Of a DNA stretch of 64,000 nt, positions 13,553 to 28,146 are shown in pieces; the stretch's first letter is position 1; every line of letters begins with the position of its first letter. The translations under genes were made by a program, and so were the position numbers. The notes beneath the pieces were generated by a model. That model was not told the origin of the DNA and searched no databases. It saw nothing but the letters and a program-made list of their open reading frames with translations. The DNA comes from Siphonodentalium dalli. Lineage: Eukaryota; Mollusca; Scaphopoda; Gadilida; Siphonodentaliidae. Where the stretch lies: NCBI GenBank assembly GCA_032622095.1, contig CP136063.1, positions 28,212,987 through 28,276,986 of the forward strand. Direction: 5' to 3'.

Positions 13553-15962
13553 ATGGTGTTTATGTTTCCTATGGCACACAGAGTTATGGGGTTTCTATGG
13601 CACACAAGGTTATGGTGTTTATGTTTCCTATATGTCACACAAAGTTGTGGGGTTTATGTTTCCTATGGCACACAGAGATATGGGGTTTATGTTTCCTATG
13701 GCACACAGAGTTATGGGGTTTATGTTTCATATGGCACACATAGTTATGGGGTTTATGTTTCCTATGGCACACAGAGTAATGGGATTTATGTTTCCCATGA
13801 CACACAGAGTAATGGGGTTTATGTTTCCTATGTCACACATAGTTATGGGGTTTATGTATTCTGTCACACAGACTTATGGTGTTTATGTTTCCTATGGCAC
13901 ACAGAGTTATGGGGTTTCTATGGCACACAAGGTTATGGTGTTTATGTTTCCTATATGTCACACAAAGTTGTGGGGTTTATGTTTCCTATGGCACACAGAG
14001 TTATGGGGTTTATGTTTCCTATGGCACACATAGTTATGGGGTTTATGTTTCCTATGGCACACAGAGATATGGTGTTTATGTTTCCTATGGCACACATAGT
14101 TATGGTGTTTATGTTTCCTATGGCACACAGAGTTATGGGGTTTATGTTTTCTGTCACACAGAGTTATGGGGTTTATGTTTCCTATGGCACACATAGTTAT
14201 GGGGTTTATGTTTCCTATGGCACACATAGTTATGGGGTTTATGTTTCCTATGGCACACAGAGTAATGGGGTTTATGTTTCCCATGACACACAGAGTAATG
14301 GGGTTTATGTTTCCTATGGCACACAGAGTTATGGGGTTTATGTTTCCCATGACACACAGAGTAATGGGGTTTATGTTTCCTATGGCACACAGAGTAATGG
14401 GGTTTATGTTTCCTATGTCACACAGAGTAATGGGGTTTATGTTTCATATGGCACACAGAGTAATGGGGTTTATGTTTCATATGACACACAGAGTAATGGG
14501 GTTTATGTTTCCTATGTCACACAGAGTAATGGGGTTTATGTTTCATATGACACACAGAGTTATGGGGTTTATGTTTCATATGTCACACAGAGTAATGGGG
14601 TTTATGTTTCATATGACACACAGAGTAATGGGGTTTATGTTTCCTATGTCACACAGAGTAATGGGGTTTATGTTTCCCATGACACACAGAGTAATGGGGT
14701 TTATGTTTCCTATGTCACACATAGTTATGGGGTTTATGTTTTCTGTCACACAGAGTTATGGTGTTTATGTTTCCTATGGCACACAGAGTTATGGGGTTTC
14801 TATGGCACACAAGGTTATGGTGTTTATGTTTCCTATATGTCACACAAAGTTGTGGGGTTTATGTTTCCTATGGCACACAGAGATATGGGGTTTATGTTTC
14901 CTATGGCACACAGAGTTATGGGGTTTATGTTTCATATGGCACACATAGTTATGGGGTTTATGTTTCCTATGGCACACAGAGTAATGGGATTTATGTTTCC
15001 CATGACACACAGAGTAATGGGGTTTATGTTTCCTATGTCACACATAGTTATGGGGTTTATGTATTCTGTCACACAGACTTATGGTGTTTATGTTTCCTAT
15101 GGCACACAGAGTTATGGGGTTTCTATGGCACACAAGGTTATGGTGTTTATGTTTCCTATATGTCACACAAAGTTGTGGGGTTTATGTTTCCTATGGCACA
15201 CAGAGTTATGGGGTTTATGTTTCCTATGGCACACATAGTTATGGGGTTTATGTTTCCTATGGCACACAGAGATATGGTGTTTATGTTTCCTATGGCACAC
15301 ATAGTTATGGTGTTTATGTTTCCTATGGCACACAGAGTTATGGGGTTTATGTTTTCTGTCACACAGAGTTATGGGGTTTATGTTTCCTATGGCACACATA
15401 GTTATGGGGTTTATGTTTCCTATGGCACACATAGTTATGGGGTTTATGTTTCCTATGGCACACAGAGTAATGGGGTTTATGTTTCCCATGACACACAGAG
15501 TAATGGGGTTTATGTTTCCTATGGCACACAGAGTTATGGGGTTTATGTTTCCCATGACACACAGAGTAATGGGGTTTATGTTTCCTATGGCACACAGAGT
15601 AATGGGGTTTATGTTTCCTATGTCACACAGAGTAATGGGGTTTATGTTTCCCATGACACACAGAGTAATGGGGTTTATGTTTCCTATGTCACACAGAGTA
15701 ATGGGGTTTATGTTTCCTATGTCACACAGAGTTATGGGGTTTCTATGGCACACAAGGTTATGGTGTTTATGTTTCCTATATGTCACACAAAGTTGTGGGG
15801 TTTATGTTTCCTATGGCACACAGAGTAATGGGGTTTATGTTTCCTATGGCACACAGAGTAATGGGGTTTATGTTTCCTATGGCACACAGAGTAATGGGGT
15901 TTATGTTTCCTATGACACACAGAGTAATGGGGTTTATGTTTCATATGACACACAGAGTAATG
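13553..15962 (+). repeat. Higher-order repeat, period 1,205 bp (two copies)
   Basis: Diagnostic variant strings recur exactly 1,205 bp apart: landmarks at 13,553, 13,876, 13,951 and 14,154 reappear at 14,758, 15,081, 15,156 and 15,359, with identical translations over 68-106 codons. 1,205 is not a multiple of 33, so the copied segment includes off-length units. The outer limits are approximate. Confidence 0.75.
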
Positions 15963-16771
15963 GGGTTTATGTTTCATATGTCACACAGAGTTATGGGTTT
16001 TATGTTTCCTATGGCACACAGAGTAATGGGGTTTATGTTTCCTATGGCACACAGAGTAATGGGGTTTATGTTTCATATGGCACACAGAGTAATGGGGTTT
16101 ATGTTTCATATGACACACAGAGTAATGGGGTTTATGTTTCCTATGTCACACAGAGTAATGGGGTTTATGTTTCATATGACACACAGAGTAATGGGGTTTA
16201 TGTTTCATATGTCACACAGAGTTATGGGGTTTATGTTTCCTATGGCACAGAGTAATGGGGTTTATGTTTCATATGTCACACAGAGTAATGGGGTTTATGT
16301 TTCATATGACACACAGAGTAATGGGGTTTATGTTTCCTATGTCACACAGAGTAATGGGGTTTATGTTTCCCATGACACACAGAGTAATGGGGTTTATGTT
16401 TCCTATGTCACACATAGTTATGGGGTTTATGTTTTCTGTCACACATAGTTATGGTGTTTATGTTTCCTATGGCACACAGAGTTATGGGGTTTCTATGGCA
16501 CACAAGGTTATGGTGTTTATGTTTCCTATGGCACACATAGTTATGGGGTTTATGTTTCCTATGGCACACAGAGTTATGGGGTTTATGTTTCCTATGGCAC
16601 ACAGAGTTATGGGGTTTATGTTTCATATGGCACACATAGTTATGGGGTTTATGTTTCCTATGGCACACAGAGTAATGGGATTTATGTTTCCCATGACACA
16701 CAGAGTAATGAGGTTTATGTTTCCTATGTCACACATAGTTATGGGGTTTATGTTTTCTGTCACACAGACTT

Positions 16772-19700
16772 ATGGTGTTTATGTTTCCTATGGCACACAG
16801 AGTTATGGGGTTTCTATGGCACACAAGGTTATGGTGTTTATGTTTCCTATATGTCACACAAAGTTGTGGGGTTTATGTTTCCTATGGCACACAGAGTTAT
16901 GGGGTTTATGTTTCCTATGGCACACATAGTTATGGGGTTTATGTTTCCTATGGCACACAGAGATATGGTGTTTATGTTTCCTATGGCACACATAGTTATG
17001 GTGTTTATGTTTCCTATGACACACAGAGTTATGGTGTTTATGTTTCCTATGTCACACAGAGTTATGGGGTGTATGTTTCCTATGGCACACAGAGTTATGC
17101 GGTTTATGTTTCCTATGGCACACATAGTTATGGGGTTTATGTTTCCTATGGCACACATAGTTATGGGGTTTATGTTTCCTATGGCACACAGAGTAATGGG
17201 GTTTATGTTTCCTATGGCATACAGAGTTATGGGGTTTATGTTTTCTATGGCACACATAGTTATGGGGTTTATGTTTCATATAACACACATATTTATGGGG
17301 TTTATGTTTTCTGTCACACAGAGTTATGGGGTTTATGTTTCATATGGCACACATAGTTATGGGGTTTATGTTTCCTATGGCACACATATTTATGGGGTTT
17401 ATGTTTTCTGTCACACAGAGTAATGGGGTTTATGTTTCCTATGGCACACAGAGTTATGGGATTTATGTTTCCTATGGCACACAGAGTAATGGGGTTTATG
17501 TTTCCTATGGCACACATAGTAATGTGGTTTATGTTTCCTATGGCACACATAGTAATGTGGTTTATGTTTCCTATTGCACACAGAGTTATGGGGTTTATGT
17601 TTCCTATGGCACACAGAGTAATGGGGTTTATGTTTCCTATGGCACACATAGTAATGTGGTTTATGTTTCCTATTGCACACAGAGTTATGTGGTTTATGTT
17701 TCCTATGGCACACAGAGTAATGGGGTTTATGTTTCCTATGGCATACAGAGTTATGGGATTTATGTTTCATATAACACACAGAGTTATGGGGTTTATGTTC
17801 CATATGGCACACATAGTTATGGGGTTTATGTTTCCTATGGCACACAGAGTAATGGGGTTTATGTTTCCTATGGCATACAGAGTTATGGGGTTTATGTTTC
17901 ATATAACACACAGAGTTATGGGGTTTATGTTTCCTATGGCACACAGAGTAATGGGGTTTATGTTTCCTATGTCACACAGAGTAATGGGGTTTATGTTTCC
18001 TATGGCATACAGAGTTATGGGGTTTATGTTTTCTATGGCACACATAGTTATGGGGTTTATGTTTCCTATGGCACACAGAGTAATGGGGTTTATGTTTCCT
18101 ATGGCATACAGAGTTATGGGGTTTATGTTTTCTATGGCACACATAGTTATGGGGTTTATGTTTCATATAACACACAGAGTTATGGGGTTTATGTTTCCTA
18201 TGGCACACAGAGTAATGGGGTTTATGTTTCCTATGGCACACAGAGTAATGGGGTTTATGTTTCATATGGCACACAGAGTAATGGGGTTTATGTTTCATAT
18301 GACACACAGAGTAATGGGGTTTATGTTTCCTATGTCACACAGAGTAATGGGGTTTATGTTTCATATGACACACAGAGTAATGGGGTTTATGTTTCATATG
18401 TCACACAGAGTTATGGGGTTTATGTTTCCTATGGCACAGAGTAATGGGGTTTATGTTTCATATGTCACACAGAGTAATGGGGTTTATGTTTCATATGACA
18501 CACAGAGTAATGGGGTTTATGTTTCCTATGTCACACAGAGTAATGGGGTTTATGTTTCCCATGACACACAGAGTAATGGGGTTTATGTTTCCTATGTCAC
18601 ACATAGTTATGGGGTTTATGTTTTCTGTCACACAGAGTTATGGTGTTTATGTTTCCTATGGCACACAGAGTTATGGGGTTTCTATGGCACACAAGGTTAT
18701 GGTGTTTATGTTTCCTATATGTCACACAAAGTTGTGGGGTTTATGTTTCCTATGGCACACAGAGTTATGGGGTTTATGTTTCCTATGGCACACAGAGTTA
18801 TGGGGTTTATGTTTCATATGGCACACATAGTTATGGGGTTTATGTTTCCTATGGCACACAGAGTAATGGGATTTATGTTTCCCATGACACACAGAGTAAT
18901 GAGGTTTATGTTTCCTATGTCACACATAGTTATGGGGTTTATGTTTTCTGTCACACAGACTTATGGTGTTTATGTTTCCTATGGCACACAGAGTTATGGG
19001 GTTTCTATGGCACACAAGGTTATGGTGTTTATGTTTCCTATATGTCACACAAAGTTGTGGGGTTTATGTTTCCTATGGCACACAGAGTTATGGGGTTTAT
19101 GTTTCCTATGGCACACATAGTTATGGGGTTTATGTTTCCTATGGCACACAGAGATATGGTGTTTATGTTTCCTATGGCACACATAGTTATGGTGTTTATG
19201 TTTCCTATGACACACAGAGTTATGGTGTTTATGTTTCCTATGTCACACAGAGTTATGGGGTGTATGTTTCCTATGGCACACAGAGTTATGCGGTTTATGT
19301 TTCCTATGGCACACATAGTTATGGGGTTTATGTTTCCTATGGCACACATAGTTATGGGGTTTATGTTTCCTATGGCACACAGAGTAATGGGGTTTATGTT
19401 TCCTATGGCATACAGAGTTATGGGGTTTATGTTTTCTATGGCACACATAGTTATGGGGTTTATGTTTCATATAACACACATATTTATGGGGTTTATGTTT
19501 TCTGTCACACAGAGTTATGGGGTTTATGTTTCATATGGCACACATAGTTATGGGGTTTATGTTTCCTATGGCACACATATTTATGGGGTTTATGTTTTCT
19601 GTCACACAGAGTAATGGGGTTTATGTTTCCTATGGCACACAGAGTTATGGGATTTATGTTTCCTATGGCACACAGAGTAATGGGGTTTATGTTTCCTATG

Positions 19701-20100
19701 GCACACATAGTAATGTGGTTTATGTTTCCTATGGCACACATAGTAATGTGGTTTATGTTTCCTATTGCACACAGAGTTATGGGGTTTATGTTTCCTATGG
19801 CACACAGAGTAATGGGGTTTATGTTTCCTATGGCACACATAGTAATGTGGTTTATGTTTCCTATTGCACACAGAGTTATGTGGTTTATGTTTCCTATGGC
19901 ACACAGAGTAATGGGGTTTATGTTTCCTATGGCATACAGAGTTATGGGATTTATGTTTCATATAACACACAGAGTTATGGGGTTTATGTTCCATATGGCA
20001 CACATAGTTATGGGGTTTATGTTTCCTATGGCACACAGAGTAATGGGGTTTATGTTTCCTATGGCATACAGAGTTATGGGGTTTATGTTTCATATAACAC
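16772..20100 (+). repeat. Higher-order repeat, period 2,191 bp (two copies)
   Basis: Landmarks at 16,772, 16,847, 17,052, 17,314 and 17,326 recur at 18,963, 19,038, 19,243, 19,505 and 19,517, all offset 2,191 bp, with identical translations over up to 194 codons. The limits are approximate. Confidence 0.75.
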
Positions 20101-23100
20101 ACAGAGTAATGGGATTTATGTTTCCTATGTCACACAGAGTTATGGGGTTTATGTTTCCTATGGCACACATAGTTATGGGGTTTATGTTTCCTATGGCACA
20201 CAGAGTAATGGGGTTTATGTTTCCTATGGCATACAGAGTTATGGGGTTTATGTTTTCTATGGCACACATAGTTATGGGGTTTATGTTTCATATAACACAC
20301 AGAGTTATGGGGTTTATGTTTCCTATGGCACACAGAGTAATGGGGTTTATGTTTCCTATGGCACACAGAGTAATGGGGTTTATGTTTCCTATGGCATACA
20401 GAGTTATGGGGTTTATGTTTTCTATGGCACACATAGTTATGGGGTTTATGTTTCATATAACACACAGAGTTATGGGGTTTATGTTTCCTATGGCACACAG
20501 AGTAATGGGGTTTATGTTTCCCATGACACACAGAGTTATGGGGTTTATGTTTCCTATGGCACACAGAGTAATGGGGTTTATGTTTCCTATGGCACACAGA
20601 GTTATGTGGTTTATGTTTCCTATGGCACACATAGTAATGGGGTTTATGTTTCCTATGGCACACATAGTTATGGGGTTTATGTTTGCTATGGCACACAGAG
20701 TAATGGGGTTTATGTTTCCTATGGCACACAGAGTTATGTGGTTTATGTTTCCTATGGCACACATAGTTATGGGGTTTATGTTTCCTATGGCACACAGAGT
20801 AATGGGGTTTATGTTTCCTATGGCACACAGAGTTATGTGGTTTATGTTTCCTATGGCACACATAGTAATGTGGTTTATGTTTCCTATTGCACACAGAGTT
20901 ATGGGGTTTATGTTTCCTATGGCACACAGAGTAATGGGGTTTATGTTTCCTATGGCATACAGAGTTATGGGGTTTATGTTTCATATAACACACAGAGTTA
21001 TGGGGTTTATGTTCCATATGGCACACATAGTTATGGGGTTTATGTTTCCTATGGCACACAGAGTAATGGGGTTTATGTTTCCTATGACATACAGAGTTAT
21101 GGGGTTTATGTTTCATATAACACACAGAGTAATGGGGTTTATGTTTCCTATGTCACACAGAGTTATGGGGTTTATGTTTCCTATGGCACACATAGTTATG
21201 GGGTTTATGTTTCCTATGGCACACAGAGTAATGGGGTTTATGTTTCCTATGGCATACAGAGTTATGGGGTTTATGTTTTCTATGGCACACATAGTTATGG
21301 GGTTTATGTTTCATATAACACACAGAGTTATGGGGTTTATGTTTCCTATGGCACACAGAGTAATGGGGTTTATGTTTCCTATGGCACACAGAGTAATGGG
21401 GTTTATGTTTCCTATGGCATACAGAGTTATGGGGTTTATGTTTTCTATGGCACACATAGTTATGGGGTTTATGTTTCATATAACACACAGAGTTATGGGG
21501 TTTATGTTTCCTATGGCACACAGAGTAATGGGGTTTATGTTTCCCATGACACACAGAGTTATGGGGTTTATGTTTCCTATGGCACACAGAGTAATGGGGT
21601 TTATGTTTCCTATGGCACACATAGTAATGGGGTTTATGTTTCCTATGGCACACATAGTTATGGGGTTTATGTTTCCTATGGCACACAGAGTAATGGGGTT
21701 TATGTTTCCTATGGCACACAGAGTTATGTGGTTTATGTTTCCTATGGCACACATAGTTATGGGGTTTATGTTTCCTATGGCACACAGAGTAATGGGGTTT
21801 ATGTGTCCTATGGCACACAGAGTTATGTGGTTTATGTTTCCAATGGCACACAGAGTAATGGGGTTTATGTTTCCTATGGCACAGAGTAATGGGGTTTATG
21901 TTTCCTATGTCACACAGAGTAATGGGGTTAATGTTTCCTATAACACACAGAGTTATGGGGTTTATGTTTCCTATGGCACACAGAGTTATGGGGTTTATGT
22001 TTCCTATGGCACACAAAGTAATGGGGTTAATGTTTCCTATGTCACACAGAGTAATGGGGTTTATGTTTCCTATGGCACACAGAGTTATGGTGTTTATGTT
22101 TCCTATGGCACACAGAGTTATGGTGTTTATGTTTCCTATGGCACACATAGTTATGGGGTTTATGTTACCTATGGCACACAGAGTTATGGGATTTATGTTT
22201 CCTATGGCACACATAGTTATGGGGTTTATGTTTCCTATGGCACACATAGTTATGGGGTTTATGTTACCTATGGCACACAGAGTAATGGGGTTTATGTTTC
22301 CTATGGCACACAGAGTAATGGGGTTTATGTTTCATATGGCACACAGAGTTATGGGGTTTATGTTTCCTATGGCACACATAGTTATGGGGTTTATGTTTCC
22401 TATGGCACACATAGTTATGGGGTTTATGTTTCCTATGGCACACAGAGTAATGGGGTTTATGTTTCCTATGGCATACAGAGTTATGGGGTTTATGTTTCCT
22501 ATGGCACACATAGTTATGGGGTTTATGTTTCATATGGCACACATAGTTATGGGTTTATGTTTCCTATGGCACACAGAGTAATGGGGTTTATGTTTCCTAT
22601 GGCACACAGAGTTATGTGGTTTATGTTTCCTATGGCACACAGAGTTATGGGGTTTATGTTTCCTATGGCACACAGAGTTATGGGGTTTATGTTTTCTGTC
22701 ACACATAGTTATGGGGTTTATGTTTCCTATGGCACACATAGTTATGGGGTTTATGTTTCCTATGGCACACATAGTTATGGGGTTTATGTTTCCTATGGCA
22801 CACAGAGTAATGGGGTTTATGTTTCCCATGACACACAGAGTAATGGGGTTTATGTTTCCTATGTCACACAGAGTTATGGGGTTTATGTTTCCTATGGCAC
22901 ACAGAGTTATGGGGTTTATGTTTCCTATGGCACACAGAGTTATGGGGTTTATGTTTTCTGTCACACATAGTTATGGGGTTTATGTTTCCTATGGCACACA
23001 TAGTTATGGGGTTTATGTTTCCTATGGCACACATAGTTATGGGGTTTATGTTTCCTATGGCACACAGAGTAATGGGGTTTATGTTTCCCATGACACACAG

Positions 23101-26100
23101 AGTAATGGGGTTTATGTTTCCTATGTCACACAGAGTTATGGGGTTTATGTTTCCTATGTCACACAGAGTTATGGGGTTTATGTTTCCTATGGCACACATA
23201 GTTATGGGGTTTATGTTTCCTATGGCACACATAGTTATGGGGTTTATGTTACCTATGGCACACAGAGTTATGGGGTTTATGTTTCCTATGGCACACATAG
23301 TTATGGGGTTTATGTTTCCTATGGCACACATAGTTATGGGGTTTATGTTACCTATGGCACACAGAGTAATGGGGTTTATGTTTCCTATGGCACACAGAGT
23401 AATGGGGTTTATGTTTCATATGGCACACAGAGTTATGGGGTTTATGTTTCCTATGGCACACATAGTTATGGGGTTTATGTTTCCTATGGCACACATAGTT
23501 ATGGGGTTTATGTTTCCTATGGCACACAGAGTAATGGGGTTTATGTTTCCTATGGCATACATAGTTATGGGGTTTATGTTTCCTATGGCACACATAGTTA
23601 TGGGGTTTATGTTTCATATGGCACACATAGTTATGGGTTTATGTTTCCTATGGCACACAGAGTAATGGGGTTTATGTTTCCTATGGCACACAGAGTTATG
23701 TGGTTTATGTTTCCTATGGCACACAGAGTTATGGGGTTTATGTTTCCTATGGCACACAGAGTTATGGGGTTTATGTTTTCTGTCACACATAGTTATGGGG
23801 TTTATGTTTCCTATGGCACACATAGTTATGGGGTTTATGTTTCCTATGGCACACATAGTTATGGGGTTTATGTTTCCTATGGCACACAGAGTAATGGGGT
23901 TTATGTTTCCCATGACACACAGAGTAATGGGGTTTATGTTTCCTATGGCACACAGAGTTATGGGGTTTATGTTTCCCATGACACACAGAGTAATGGGGTT
24001 TATGTTTCCTATGGCACACAGAGTAATGGGGTTTATGTTTCCTATGTCACACAGAGTAATGGGTTTATGTTTCCCATGACACACAGAGTAATGGGGTTTA
24101 TGTTTCCTATGTCACACAGAGTTATGGTGTTTATGTTTCCTATGTCACACAGAGTTATGGGGTTTCTATGGCACACAAGGTTATGGTGTTTATGTTTCCT
24201 ATATGTCACACAAAGTTGTGGGGTTTATGTTTCCTATGGCACACAAAGTTATGGGGTTTATGTTTCCTATGGCACACAGAGTAATGGGGTTTATGTTTCC
24301 TATGGCACACAGAGTAATGGGGTTTATGTTTCCTATGGCACACAGAGTAATGGGGTTTATGTTTCCTATGTCACACAGAGTAATGGGGTTTATGTTTCAT
24401 ATGACACACAGAGTAATGGGGTTTATGTTTCATATGTCACACAGAGTTATGGGTTTTATGTTTCCTATGGCACACAGAGTAATGGGGTTTATGTTTCCTA
24501 TGGCACACAGAGTAATGGGGTTTATGTTTCATATGGCACACAGAGTAATGGGGTTTATGTTTCATATGACACACAGAGTAATGGGGTTTATGTTTCCTAT
24601 GTCACACAGAGTAATGGGGTTTATGTTTCATATGACACACAGAGTAATGGGGTTTATGTTTCATATGTCACACAGAGTTATGGGGTTTATGTTTCCTATG
24701 GCACAGAGTAATGGGGTTTATGTTTCATATGTCACACAGAGTAATGGGGTTTATGTTTCATATGACACACAGAGTAATGGGGTTTATGTTTCCTATGTCA
24801 CACAGAGTAATGGGGTTTATGTTTCCCATGACACACAGAGTAATGGGGTTTATGTTTCCTATGTCACACATAGTTATGGGGTTTATGTTTTCTGTCACAC
24901 AGAGTTATGGTGTTTATGTTTCCTATGGCACACAGAGTTATGGGGTTTCTATGGCACACAAGGTTATGGTGTTTATGTTTCCTATATGTCACACAAAGTT
25001 GTGGGGTTTATGTTTCCTATGGCACACAGAGTTATGGGGTTTATGTTTCCTATGGCACACAGAGTTATGGGGTTTATGTTTCATATGGCACACATAGTTA
25101 TGGGGTTTATGTTTCCTATGGCACACAGAGTAATGGGATTTATGTTTCCCATGACACACAGAGTAATGGGGTTTATGTTTCCTATGTCACACATAGTTAT
25201 GGGGTTTATGTTTTCTGTCACACAGACTTATGGTGTTTATGTTTCCTATGGCACACAGAGTTATGGGGTTTCTATGGCACACAAGGTTATGGTGTTTATG
25301 TTTCCTATATGTCACACAAAGTTGTGGGGTTTATGTTTCCTATGGCACACAGAGTTATGGGGTTTATGTTTCCTATGGCACACATAGTTATGGGGTTTAT
25401 GTTTCCTATGGCACACAGAGATATGGTGTTTATGTTTCCTATGGCACACATAGTTATGGTGTTTATGTTTCCTATGACACACAGAGTTATGGTGTTTATG
25501 TTTCCTATGTCACACAGAGTTATGGGGTGTATGTTTCCTATGGCACACAGAGTTATGCGGTTTATGTTTCCTATGGCACACATAGTTATGGGGTTTATGT
25601 TTCCTATGGCACACATAGTTATGGGGTTTATGTTTCCTATGGCACACAGAGTAATGGGGTTTATGTTTCCTATGGCATACAGAGTTATGGGGTTTATGTT
25701 TTCTATGGCACACATAGTTATGGGGTTTATGTTTCATATAACACACATATTTATGGGGTTTATGTTTTCTGTCACACAGAGTTATGGGGTTTATGTTTCA
25801 TATGGCACACATAGTTATGGGGTTTATGTTTCCTATGGCACACAGAGTAATGGGATTTATGTTTCCCATGACACACAGAGTAATGGGGTTTATGTTTCCT
25901 ATGTCACACATAGTTATGGGGTTTATGTTTTCTGTCACACAGACTTATGGTGTTTATGTTTCCTATGGCACACAGAGTTATGGGGTTTCTATGGCACACA
26001 AGGTTATGGTGTTTATGTTTCCTATATGTCACACAAAGTTGTGGGGTTTATGTTTCCTATGGCACACAGAGTTATGGGGTTTATGTTTCCTATGGCACAC

Positions 26101-28146
26101 ATAGTTATGGGGTTTATGTTTCCTATGGCACACAGAGATATGGTGTTTATGTTTCCTATGGCACACATAGTTATGGTGTTTATGTTTCCTATGACACACA
26201 GAGTTATGGTGTTTATGTTTCCTATGTCACACAGAGTTATGGGGTGTATGTTTCCTATGGCACACAGAGTTATGGGGTTTATGTTTCCTATGGCACACAG
26301 AGTAATGGGGTTTATGTTTCCTATGGCACACAGAGTAATGGGGTTTATGTTTTCTATGGCACACATAGTTATGGGGTTTATGTTTCATATAACACACAGA
26401 GTTATGGGGTTTATGTTTCCTATGGCACACAGAGTAATGGGGTTTATGTTTCCTATGGCACACAGAGTAATGGGGTTTATGTTTCCTATGGCATACAGAG
26501 TTATGGGGTTTATGTTTTCTATGGCACACATAGTTATGGGGTTTATGTTTCATATAACACACAGAGTTATGGGGTTTATGTTTGCTATGGCACACAGAGT
26601 AATGGGGTTTATGTTTCCTATGGCACACAGAGTTATGTGGTTTATGTTTCCTATGGCAAACATAGTTATGGGGTTTATGTTTCCTATGGCACACAGAGTA
26701 ATGGGGTTTATGTTTCCTATGGCACACAGAGTTATGTGGTTTATGTTTCCTATGGCACACATAGTAATGTGGTTTATGTTTCCTATTGCACACAGAGTTA
26801 TGGGGTTTATGTTTCCTATGGCACACAGAGTAATGGGGTCTATGTTTCCTATGGCATACAGAGTTATGGGGTTTATGTTTCATATAACACACAGAGTTAT
26901 GGGGTTTATGTTCCATATGGCACACATAGTTATGGGGTTTATGTTTCCTATGGCACACAGAGTAATGGGGTTTATGTTTCCTATGGCATACAGAGTTATG
27001 GGGTTTATGTTTCATATAACACACAGAGTAATGGGGTTTATGTTTCCTATGTCACACAGAGTTATGGGGTTTATGTTTCCTATGGCACACATAGTTATGG
27101 GGTTTATGTTTCCTATGGCACACAGAGTAATGGGGTTTATGTTTCCTATGGCATACAGAGTTATGGGGTTTATGTTTTCTATGGCACACATAGTTATGGG
27201 GTTTATGTTTCATATAACACACAGAGTTATGGGGTTTATGTTTCCTATGGCACACAGAGTAATGGGGTTTATGTTTCCTATGGCACACAGAGTAATGGGG
27301 TTTATGTTTCCTATGGCATACAGAGTTATGGGGTTTATGTTTTCTATGGCACACATAGTTATGGGGTTTATGTTTCATATAACAAACAGAGTTATGGGGT
27401 TTATGTTTCCTATGGCACACAGAGTAATGGGGTTTATGTTTCCCATGACACACAGAGTTATGGGGTTTATGTTTCCTATGGCACACAGAGTAATGGGGTT
27501 TATGTTTACTATGGCACACAGAGTTATGTGGTTTATGTTTCCTATGGCACACATAGTAATGGGGTTTATGTTTCCTATGGCACACATAGTTATGGGGTTT
27601 ATGTTTCCTATGGCACACAGAGTAATGGGGTTTATGTTTCCTATGGCACACAGAGTTATGTGGTTTATGTTTCCTATGGCACACATAGTTATGGGGTTTA
27701 TGTTTCCTATGGCACACAGAGTAATGGGGTTTATGTGTCCTATGGCACACAGAGTTATGTGGTTTATGTTTCCTATGGCACACAGAGTAATGGGGTTTAT
27801 GTTTCCTATGGCACAGAGTAATGGGGTTTATGTTTCCTATGTCACACAGAGTAATGGGGTTAATGTTTCCTATAACACACAGAGTTATGGGGTTTATGTT
27901 TCCTATGGCACACAGAGTTATGGGGTTTATGTTTCCTATGGCACACAGAGTAATGGGGTTAATGTTTCCTATGTCACACAGAGTAATGGGGTTTATGTTT
28001 CCTATGGCACACAGAGTTATGGTGTTTATGTTTCCTATGGCACACAGAGTTATGGTGTTTATGTTTCCTATGTCACACAGAGTAATGGGGTTTTTGTTTC
28101 CTATGGCACACAGAGTAATGGGGTTTATGTTTCCTATGGCACACAT
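18444..28146 (+). repeat. Larger higher-order duplications (offsets ~6,267 and ~5,899 bp)
   Basis: Landmarks at 18,444, 18,640, 18,963, 19,038 and 19,243 recur at 24,711, 24,907, 25,230, 25,305 and 25,510 (offset 6,267). Landmarks at 21,153 and 22,247 recur at 27,052 and 28,146 (offset 5,899). A further set links 12,057-12,335 to 22,264-22,542 (offset 10,207) and to 23,348-23,626 (another 1,084). The duplications are nested, which implies several rounds of segment-scale amplification. Confidence 0.65.
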
